This document shows, one piece after another, positions 12,136 to 19,849 of a stretch of DNA of 64,000 nucleotides. The stretch's first letter is position 1, and the number at the start of each line of letters is the position of its first letter. The translations under genes were made by a program, and so were the position numbers. The notes under the pieces were generated by a model. That model ran no database searches. It was not told the DNA's origin and saw only the letters and a program-made list of their open reading frames with translations. Source of the DNA: Blasia pusilla (taxonomy: Eukaryota > Marchantiophyta > Marchantiopsida > Blasiales); the NCBI GenBank assembly GCA_050084515.1, contig CM114275.1, positions 20,832,001 through 20,896,000 of the forward strand, read 5' to 3'.

Positions 12136-13435
12136 TTGGTCATCACGGAGCTATCTGGTGGTCTGGTTGGGGACCGTGGTGTGGACAATGGTGGTTTTAC
12201 ACGGAGTGGATTGAGGTATCGGCTACCTTTTCCACTTCGGACGGTTGATGAAGAGGAGGACGAGGGTGTTCCAAACACCGAGTCTTCTACGTTGTTATCG
12301 AGTGTTGCAGCTCCATTGATTTGGGATATGGACGGGATATATGGGGCCATGAAGGGCCCACCACGATACTTGAGTGCAGTGGGCACCATTGAGTTGAAGG
12401 ACTTCATTCAAGAGTTTGATACCTGTTGTGATATGCACATGTTGCGGAACGCCACGTTGTTTACACCCATCTTGGCTTGGAAGGGGTTGTTTCAGCACTT
12501 GGAGGGACCACCCATGGATGATTACCATGAGTTTAGGAAGGACCATGTCGCTGAGATTGAGGCGTGGAGACAATATTGGTCTCCAGGCTATGTGTCTATC
12601 ACCCATGGTGGTATTGGTAGTAGTGCTCCTACTATGCCAGCCAACCCGACGTTGAGTGGTACGAGTACGAGCCAGAGTAGGGGTACTAGTGGAGGTACTA
12701 GTGCCCCACCATCGTTCAACCCCGTTGCAGATTTCTTCAAGAGGTTGAAGAAGAACTATCAGGGAGTGAAGAGAGAGAAGTTGACGAGTCTCCAGGAATT
12801 TGAGCGAAAGACTGGTGAGAGTCTTCGTGAGGCATACACTCATATGCGACGCTTGATTTCAGTTACCCATGGTGTGATTGAGGCTCAGGCAGTCCAGTTT
12901 TGGTATGGGATCTTGGATAGAGAGTTGCGCCGCAGGGTACGTGATGCTACTCTTATGAGTGATGATTCACCCACATTGACCCATGTGTTTGCTCTATCTG
13001 AGAAGATTGAGCTTAACATGGTGGAGGAGAGAGTGGTGATATCCGCATTCAGTAGGGATACAACTACTTCTTCTCGTGTTCAACAGTCCACCTCACAGTC
13101 TCATAGTAGTGGTGATGGTAGTAGTAGTGGGAGTCGTGGGGGGTACACACGACCTCAGTCAGGTCCTAGAGGGACACTTGCGCAGAGACCATTGCCTTCA
13201 TTTGCTGCCCCGCAGCAAGGACAGTCATGTTGGATATGTGGAGATGATCATGTTGGAGGTTCTGTCCCCAAGAGGATAGGAGACAGACTTTGGAGGATGG
13301 GCCTCAGTCGGCCCCAACTCAGTGTGATCATTGCGGGAGACCAGGTCATCCTCGAGAGCGTTGCTTCGATCTTCACCCAGAGTTGAGATCAGGCCGCGGC
13401 CGTGGTGGAGTAGCTCCGAGAGGTCGAGGTGGTAG
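12136..13435 (+). pseudogene. gag (capsid/nucleocapsid) of the gypsy element
   Basis: Gag packages the element RNA into particles. The reading frame from 12,136, with a likely true start at an ATG near 12,328, encodes a retrotransposon gag core: the stretch around PVADFFKRLKKNYQGVK, followed by LREAYTHMRRLI and FWYGILDRELRRRVRD, is typical of the gag helical domain. A Ser/Gly-rich linker leads to a damaged zinc knuckle (CWICGDDH) near 13,230. A proper CCHC knuckle, CDHCGRPGHPRERC, follows near 13,330, but in the next frame (the frame open from 13,290). The change of frame near 13,265-13,290 falls in a run of C/A/G and looks like a one-base indel, not a programmed shift, since no slippery heptamer with downstream structure is evident. 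Confidence 0.88.
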
Positions 13436-14149
13436 GGGTGATAGAGGTGGACCTGTGGTTGGAGAGCCTACGGTGACTACCCCTATCACTACGACAGAGT
13501 CAGCTATGGCTTCCAAGATTGAGCAGTTGAAGCAGAAGTTGGCTACTATGGCTGGTATCCAGCATAGAGCAGGTTCGGGAGCAGGGGCTTCCATCTCTTA
13601 TGGAGGGGATGATCTCTCTTATATGGCGAGTGTAGCACAGTTTGAGGCATCAACTACAGTTACGAGAGAAGCCACTCGAGCGTCAGAGCCACGTGGTGCT
13701 ACTGTGGAGTTGGACCCACAGAGGGGTGAGGTTGGGAGGCAGGCTAGGCTTCCCCAGTCATTCTTGTTGTCTGAGGTGCTTTGGACTCCATCCATGGTTC
13801 CTACGCAGCCTATTGAGCCTACAGTGGGGACTGAGGCATCTACATTGCGTGTAGTAGACACGGATGCCCCATCCAGTGCAGTATTGCGGATGGCAACTTC
13901 AGTGTTGGGGTCCCCATTATTTTCGGCCGCGGAGCTGATGGCTTTAGGAGTTGACTTAACTCATGTATTTCAGCTAGTAGCCACGTTGTGTGAACGTGGG
14001 GGTGTTATTGCTACACGTGCTAAGGTGGATGAGGGTGTTGCGGTGGAGCGACCCTCTATGTCAGGTGTAGCATTGAGTATCAGTGCTACTTGGCAGGCAG
14101 CAGCGAAGATGGATGCATTACCAGCCTGGCCAGCCATTGATCGTGAGAG

Positions 14150-14600
14150 GCTTACACATAGTGTATGTATCTTGGACAACCGGAGTGGGATATTCCAATT
14201 GGTGAGTCCTACAAGACAAGTGTATAGACCAGATAGAGTCTTGTTAGACTCTGGTGTCCAACCTTTAATGTTGGGAAAGGCGGCATGTATTGGTTTGGGT
14301 ATTCGGAGGTCAGAGCTTGAGCCTTGCCCAATCCAGATTCAAACATCACTTGGAGGAGCCAATGATAGATCTCAATTCATGACACGGGAGAAGTTGTCTG
14401 TACAGTTGAGAACAGATCATGCAACTGATAGCTCATGGTTGGGAGTACTTGCAGTGGTTAAATCAGCCGAGTCGTATGATGCACTAGTTGGAGGAGCAGT
14501 ATTGTACCCGATGGGTTTTCAGATGGACTACTGGACTGAGACAACGTCTAATAGACCTGGTTGGCAGTCCGGGGATGGACGTATGAGCCAGGTTTCTATG
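14150..14600 (+). pseudogene. Retroviral-type aspartic protease of the gypsy element
   Basis: In the same frame as the CCHC knuckle, RVLLDSGVQPLMLGK carries the catalytic Asp-Ser-Gly (14,247-14,255), followed by hydrophobic strands and a flap-like SLGG segment. The conserved YDALVGGAVLYPMGF block near 14,480 follows. Such proteases act as dimers to cut the polyprotein. The frame stays open to a TGA at 14,688-14,690 and then continues in phase into the methyltransferase, so in the active ancestor protease and methyltransferase were almost certainly parts of one polyprotein. Confidence 0.85.
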
Positions 14601-14937
14601 AGATTTATTTATGGGGCTCGACCAGGAGGGTCTTCCCCAACGGAGTTAGCATCTGTGGCTGGTTTTAGTGGAGTAGTCGCTTGGCCATGAGACTTTTTGG
14701 AGGATAATCTTTCTGCTATGGATTCTCCTGTGCATGAGGAGGTAGAGGAGATCCCTAGTTTTGCAGCAGTGGCATCCTCTTCGTTGGATGTGCCACTTTG
14801 GAGTTCATGCGATGCACTACGGCCAGAGGCTGATCGCCCAGTGCAGGAGGCTTGGTGTGAGGTTGTTATACCTCACGAGGAAGAGGAGGCCCCACGGCTG
14901 ACTCCTACTTCTAGACCAGTTGGGTTATCCCCTTCGG

Positions 14938-15915
14938 ATATTACACCCATTTTATGGCAGTATCCGCGGGAGGGCATTTGTGTGTTAGATCTCTTTGGTG
15001 GGATTAGCACTGGTTTGGCTGTAGTGTTGCAGGCCGGTATTCCTGTGCGGAGATACGTGTATGTGGAGCGAGATGAGACGGCCCAGAGAGTCTCATCGCG
15101 ACATATCGGTCAATTGATACGGAGATATCCTGAGTTATTGCCGCCATCAGCTATTCGTGGGTACCAGCGTGCTTTGCCGTCACACATTGCATTTTTGGGG
15201 GCCCAGGACCTTGAGAGGGTTGGCCGTGTGGATTTGGTGATTGCTAAATGGCCATACACGTGCTGGTCGTGGTGAGGGATTACACGACCCTAGATCTTGA
15301 TTATTTTGGGAGATGTTACGGGTGTTACGACATCTTCAAGTTCATCAAGCACATGCTCCAGCTTACGTTCTGGAGAATGTTCCATTGTTGGGTGACACTC
15401 GGACCCGGATGATGGCGAATGTTCATGAGGTGTGGTCTTGGATTGGACCAGCGGTGTTGTTGGATGCAGCGCGAGTTGGCTTACGTGCACATCGTCCACG
15501 CTTGTGGTGGACAAACTTGCTGCATAGGGAGGTTCTATGTCGAGCATTTGTTGTAGTGCAGCGCCATCCTTGCGTTACAGTGGATACTATCTTGGATACT
15601 GGGCGACTTTCTCAGGTGGTGAGGGTTATTGATCGGTCATCCATGGCAGTGGTGAACCCTGTGGGATAGCCTAGGATGGCACTACCCACATTTGTGAGTT
15701 TTTCCTTGTCGCATGCCTACAGGGAAGGTGGTCTCGGGCTTGTATGGGATTCTCATGTGCGATAGTTGGTGGAGCCTAACATTGATGAGAGAGAGTGTGC
15801 GATGGGATTTGCTATTGGTGTGACAGCGGTTGCTTCCATTTATGAGGCTTCACGACGTCATGTGTTGGGTCAGGCCATGGACCTGAGTTGTTTAACCTGG
15901 ATTTTGAGTCTTGGG
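14938..15915 (+). pseudogene. DNMT3-like C5 cytosine methyltransferase domain within pol (inactive)
   Basis: The domain transfers a methyl group from S-adenosylmethionine to cytosine in DNA. Visible motifs: I, CVLDLFGGISTGL (LDLFGG at 14,985-15,002), close to the DNMT3 pattern LFDGIATG; III, YVYVERDETA; the run into IV, DLVIAKWP (15,231-15,254); VI, YVLENVP (ENVP 15,373-15,384); VIII, RAHRPRLWWTNLL (near 15,487-15,525), as in the AHRxRxFWGNL block of DNMT3; and the C-terminal target-recognition/motif X part, ERECAMGF and RRHVLGQAM (15,786-15,890). At motif IV the catalytic Cys after Pro is a Tyr codon (15,255-15,257). The next few bases are deleted, shifting the frame, and stops follow at 15,298, 15,667 and 15,763. 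It lies between protease and reverse transcriptase. The DNMT3/DRM type is favoured over DNMT1 by motif spacing. Self-methylation of new copies is a plausible role but not shown. Confidence 0.92.
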
Positions 15916-16164
15916 ATGGACGAGCGACGTCGTATTTGGACTATGTCTATGGGTCTTCCATCCCTTGTGATGAGCTCGATGGCTACCGGGACGGTAGAGA
16001 CATCGGCTAGGAGCGAGGAGAATAGTATTTTGCATCCTTGGAGTAAATGGGATGTAATGGCTGGGCATGTGAAGTTGGTTGTTCATGCTGGTGGAGGAGT
16101 TATTTGCTCAGATGATGGTGTAGCTAAGGATGTACCATCTTGTGAGGGGGTTGCCTAGCAGCCA

Positions 16165-17165
16165 ATGGCGTCGTCCTCTCCCTCTAGTGTGCTAGTGGAG
16201 GAGACTTGGGAGCCATTACTTGGGCCCAAGCTTAGGGGAGGTAAGAAACGACGCTTGACACAATTCCTACGTGCTTATAGGAGTTGTTTTGCCTTTAGCA
16301 TGAAGGATTTGGGTGCTTTGGTTGGACCCGGTATACGGATTGATTTGGCTAGTGATTCGCCAATCTTACGTCGTCCCTACCGATATAGCGATATGGAGAG
16401 GGACCTCATTTAGAGTAGGACGTTGGACCTTTTGGAGGTTGGATTAGTGGAGTTATCGCATGGAGAGTATGCATCAGCCACTTTCATGCCTGCTAAAAAG
16501 GATGTGCATGGCAACTACATGGATAGGCGGATGTATGGAGATTACCGTCCTATCAATCGGCAGACCAAGGCCAATAGGTATGCCATGCCTACACCTGAGG
16601 AGATCTTTGATGTGGTGGGACAGGCAAAAAATTTTAGTACTTTGGATCTTCGGGCATGATACCATCAGTTGCCAATTCGAGAGAGTGACAAGGCCAAGAC
16701 ACCATTTTGGGGTGTCAACTCTCATGGCAAGGATTGTTTGTATCACTGGAAATTCTTACCCTTTGGGTTGAAGAATGCACATGCCGAGTTTCAGAGAGTG
16801 ATGGACAAGATCCTAGCAGGGTTGGATTTTGTTCGGTTTTACATAGATGATATCTTGGTGTTCAGTAACACGGTGGAGGAGCATCAAATACATTTGCAGA
16901 TTGTGTTTGAGCGCTTGAAAGCTCATGGTCTACATTTGCATCCAGGAAAGTGTAAGTTCTTCCATGAGGATGTTGAGTACTTGGGTCATGTGATCTATCC
17001 AGGTGGTTTGGGAATTCAACAAGCAAAGGTGGAGGCTATTGCACTTATTCCTCGTTCGGTAGATGTGAGTAGAGTTCGGGCATTCATGGGATTAGCGAAC
17101 TACTATCAAAGGTATGTGAAGGGATTTAGTGCTATGGCAAAGCCTTTGAACCCATTTCTGAAATC
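16165..17165 (+). pseudogene. Gypsy reverse transcriptase
   Basis: A classic Ty3/gypsy reverse transcriptase. Visible blocks: ATFMPAKKDVHGNYMDRRM, GDYRPINRQT, FSTLDLRA, YHQLPI, FLPFGLKNAHAEFQRVMD, the catalytic FYIDDILVFS (YIDD 16,840-16,851), LHPGKCKFF, YLGHVI and FMGLANYYQRYVKGFS. In-frame stops interrupt it at 16,411-16,413 (TAG) and 16,657-16,659 (TGA, between DLRA and YHQ). It shares the frame used by the second half of the methyltransferase and by the integrase, so the whole downstream region was one pol frame. Confidence 0.96.
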
Positions 17166-17520
17166 AGATCAAGAGTTGGGACTTGGAGCGGTGTTGACAC
17201 AACATGATGATGAGGACATGGAGTTTGTGGTGGCCTATGCAAGTCGTTCAAATAATACAGCGGAGTCGTGCTATAGTTCATATGAGGGAGAGTGCTTGGC
17301 AGTAGTGTGGGCTGTGGCACATTTTAGGTATTACTTGTTTGGCACAAAATTTACCCTTGTTACTGATCATCAGCCGCTCAAGTGGTTGATGGAGTCTGAC
17401 AAGCTTACAGGGAAGCTTGCACGGTGGGCTCTTATCTTACAGGAGTATGACTTCTAGATGGTACATAGACTAGGAGTTGCCAACCTTGATGCTGATGGGT
17501 TGAGTAGGAACCCATGTACT
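17166..17520 (+). pseudogene. RNase H domain, internally deleted
   Basis: LGLGAVLTQ, AYASRSNNTAE, YEGECLAVVWA, FRYYLFG, FTLVTDHQPLKWLM and a VANLDADGLSRNP end mark the gypsy RNase H that degrades RNA in RNA/DNA hybrids. The reverse-transcriptase tail (KPLNPFLKSDQ) runs directly into LGLGAVLTQ. The usual thumb/connection stretch and the first RNase H strand with its catalytic Asp are therefore missing, an in-frame loss of roughly 40 codons judged against typical gypsy proteins. A TAG follows at 17,455-17,457. Confidence 0.88.
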
Positions 17521-17715
17521 AGCCAAGAGGATGCAACTGGGGCTAGATGGCATGGCAAGGTTGATGAGGAGATGGTGCCAGGTTGGCATGCATTCGCCTT
17601 TTTATGTTGGTTAGGGGTGGACTCTAGTATGGAGGACCACATGACATCTTACTCTAGTCAGAGGGTAGATGGCCAGCCTTCAGATCCTGAGGTTGGAGAT
17701 GGTAGTACGGATTAG

Positions 17716-18930
17716 CGTGATATTCATGATGATGTGTTGGTGTTGGAGTTCCTACGGACCAGTAGGGTGCTAGGCATAGTGAGTGCCAAGGAGCGAGACC
17801 GTGTTCTTCAACATGCTAAGAGGTATTGATTGGAGGGAACACATATTCTCTGTGTGTGGGAGGATGGTAGACTACGAGTAGTGCCGCATTTGGCTCAGAG
17901 AGAGCGCATTGTGCGACATGCCCATGAGGAGTTGGGACGTTTTGGGGTAAAGCGTACGTATAGCTTACTCCTTGGTCAGTATTGGGGGCGTGGCATGCAT
18001 ACTCAGGTGCAGCAGTTGGTTTCACGTTGTATGGTTTGTGACCGGGTGAGGGCATCATTCAATGCCCCTACACCACAATTACACCCCTTGCCTATTATGG
18101 GGTTGGGTTACCGTTGGAGTGTGGACTTTGCGGGGCCGTTACCATTGACTGTACGACATCATCGATATGTGTTGATGACGGTGGAGCACTTCTCCAAGTG
18201 GATTGAGTTGGGGGTATTACCTGACAAGGCAAGTGAGGGAACGGCGTATGCATTTCTTGATAGAGTGCTTAGTCATTTTGGTGCACCAGCGAAGTCTTTG
18301 ACCGACCACGGTCTGAGTTTTGGTGAGTTTCAAGTCTTGTGTGACAAGGCGTTGATTGATCGTCGGACCACGTCTCGAGATTATCCGAGGCGGATGGTTT
18401 GGGTGGCGTGTGGTTCAGACGGTGAAGAGGGCATTGCGCAAGTATGGCCTCTGAAGGGCATCTTGAGACGGGATATTCGGTTGCCATGGTTAGCCATCGG
18501 TGCATGAGTTGATCGCCAAGCATCCTTGGCTTCCTTCTCACCTTATTTTCTGTTATACGGCCGAGATCCAGACTTGCCAGCAGCAATTTGTCGGGAGTCT
18601 CGTGAGGTGGTGAACCTTGATGACCCAGAGATGTGGATGAGAGTGTGTTCTCAGCAGTATGCAACCATTTGTGGTGGAGGTTATCGACCATCGATTTGTA
18701 GGTTCCATGTGGGGGACTATGTCTATTTGCAGCAAATTGCACCAACAACGTTGGATGTGACGGCATGTTGCACTATTTTACAAGTGCGCGAGGTGTTAGC
18801 TTCTGGAGTTCTCATGTTGGAGGGTGGTGATGGAGTTGTTTGGAAGGACCATGTGCGTAATTGTGCGCCATGTCATCTTCCAAATGTGGATGCTACTGTT
18901 GACCCAAGCTTAGCCATGATACGTGCTAGT
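17716..18930 (+). pseudogene. Gypsy integrase
   Basis: The N-terminal HHCC zinc-binding region is present: RHAHEELGRFGVKRTYSLL through the CMVCDRV pair (about 17,910-18,050). The catalytic core shows WSVDFAGPL (first Asp, 18,124-18,126) and SLTDHG (second Asp, 18,304-18,306). The third acidic residue should lie near 18,400 but is lost: a small indel shifts the frame for about 100 bases before the pol frame resumes near SPYFLLYGRDPDLP (18,538). The C-terminal part (FHVGDYVYLQQ, then a GPY/F-like barrel region and GDGVVWKDHVRN) precedes the PHD finger. Stops at 17,713, 17,827 and 18,505 confirm inactivation. Confidence 0.9.
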
Positions 18931-18936
18931 TTGAGG

Positions 18937-19071
18937 TGCATGTTGTGTGGGTCTACTGGTAACGTAGCCCGTATGTTGGTGTGTGATCGGTGTTCTAGGG
19001 GTTGGCACATGATGTGTTTGACTCCACGTATGGATATTGTTCCTACTAGAAGGTGGGTTTGTCCTTGATGT
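18937..19071 (+). pseudogene. PHD finger at the integrase C-terminus
   Basis: The sequence reads CMLC, nine residues, CDRC, four residues, HMMC, then 13 residues, with RRWVCP and a final Cys. That is the canonical Cys4-His-Cys3 spacing of a PHD finger (C-x2-C-x9-C-x2-C-x4-H-x2-C-x13-C-x2-C), including the invariant Trp two residues before the seventh Cys. PHD fingers read the histone H3 tail (K4 methylation state), so by analogy with integrase chromodomains this would steer integration to marked chromatin. An in-frame TGA (19,066-19,068) sits between the last two cysteines, where a TGG Trp codon would be usual. It is the last domain of pol. Confidence 0.88.
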
Positions 19072-19235
19072 ACTTAGGAGAGGTAGATGACTTGATCTTT
19101 GCATGATATGGATTACAGATGTGCGACTAACGATGGGGCAACCTAACACCCTGCCTTCTGATTCGTGCACCCACGAAGGTGTATAGCATGTAGTAGATGT
19201 ATAGGGCTACCTGGGAGTTAGAGGGACCTAATCGC

Positions 19236-19249
19236 CAGTTAGGGGGCGA
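19236..19249 (+). promoter_or_regulatory. Polypurine tract (plus-strand primer)
   Basis: CAGTTAGGGGGCGA directly precedes segment A1, which begins GTTGTGGTACAC. The layout (G-rich run, then TGTG(A/G)TACAC) is the usual end of internal sequence in plant gypsy elements. This favours A1 being the true start of U3, so the full LTR would be A plus B (about 475 bp). Confidence 0.55.
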
Positions 19250-19357
19250 GTTGTGGTACACTTGTGTTTGTGGATGCTCTCGTCTATGTTATGTAGGTAT
19301 GTGAGTATGGTATGTCAGCGATGTATGTTGTATGACGATGTGGATTCGCACGGCAAC
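19250..19357 (+). repeat. Terminal repeat segment A1
   Basis: 108 bp from GTTGTGGTACAC to CACGGCAAC, directly abutting B2. The same segment recurs after B2 as A2 (19,726-19,841) but is absent after B1 and before B1. This produces the order B1 - internal - A1 - B2 - A2. Confidence 0.9.
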
Positions 19358-19725
19358 TGTCATGACCATACGGATTATGTCGTAGAGTATAGTGTGCTAG
19401 TAGAGGCCATACCTTATGTAGGGCCGTAGTGTATAGGTAGAGATTCGGTTTCATACATAGGGTTGGGGGTTACTCAGATGAGAATGACTTTTCCAGTAGG
19501 GCCCGCTCTTAGGTTGGAGGATATAGTGTGGAGTGCACTCAAAGAATAGTTAGTTCTTTGAGTTGAGCCTCTTGCGTTGGGAGTTAGCCTTGGTAGTGAG
19601 TAGAGCTCTTAGCTATGGTGGTTCTCGCAAGCTTCGACCTGGATTCTCCCATCGTGGAGTGGGTTTGGCTCGATTGTATGTGATTCTATACGTGTTTTAT
19701 GACAGTAGGTCTTTCACGAATTTCA
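19358..19725 (+). repeat. Terminal repeat segment B2
   Basis: 368 bp matching B1 end to end. It lies between A1 and A2. The junction to A2 reads TTTCA-GT-TGTGATAC. The same GT precedes TGTG at the polypurine-tract side of A1, so the B2/A2 joint has exactly the form expected of an LTR-LTR circle junction. Confidence 0.93.
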
Positions 19726-19841
19726 GTTGTGATACACTTGTGTTTGTGGATGCTCTCATCTATGTTATGTGGATGCTCTCATCTATGGGAGGATGGTATG
19801 TCAGCGATGTATGTTGTATGACGATGTGGATTCGCACGACA
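19726..19841 (+). repeat. Terminal repeat segment A2 (3' end)
   Basis: About 116 bp, a second copy of A1. It carries a short internal duplication (GTGGATGCTCTCATCTAT occurs twice, near 19,746-19,787) and ends CGCACGACA, after which TCCA repeats the left flank. Homology to A1 stops within two bases of this end. Confidence 0.85.
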
Positions 19842-19845
19842 TCCA
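19842..19845. repeat. Target-site duplication, right copy (TCCA)
   Basis: Directly follows the CA end of segment A2 and matches the four bases before B1 at 10,217-10,220. Confidence 0.6.
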
Positions 19846-19849
19846 CCTC

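Larger units (their letters stand above)
10221..19841 (+). mobile_element. Ty3/gypsy retrotransposon with DNMT3-like methyltransferase and PHD finger (decayed)
   Basis: A 9.6-kb element holds, in order: terminal repeat B1, a self-priming site, a ~1.5-kb leader, gag with zinc knuckle, an aspartic protease (DSG), a DNMT3-like C5 methyltransferase, a gypsy reverse transcriptase (YIDD), RNase H, an HHCC/DDE integrase, and a PHD finger at the integrase C-terminus. A purine-rich tract and repeat segments A1, B2 and A2 follow. The outer ends are TG and CA, flanked by a 4-bp duplication TCCA. The two B copies differ at about 20 of 368 positions by my count, so the insertion is not recent. Coding is broken by about a dozen in-frame stops, at least three frameshifts and deletions. 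Metavirus-type replication (transcription, cytoplasmic reverse transcription, integrase-mediated insertion) is known for the family. The accessory domains' roles are inferred. Confidence 0.96.

Noticed and set aside
13260-13390. Programmed frameshift between gag and the downstream frame
   Set aside because: No slippery heptamer plus structure is evident, the first zinc knuckle is damaged at the shift, and the element has many other lesions. A one-base indel is simpler.
10221-19841. A tyrosine-recombinase (DIRS/Ngaro/PAT) element, suggested by the split-repeat layout
   Set aside because: The element encodes a clear HHCC/DDE-type integrase and a gypsy protease, and I see no tyrosine recombinase or adenine methyltransferase motif.
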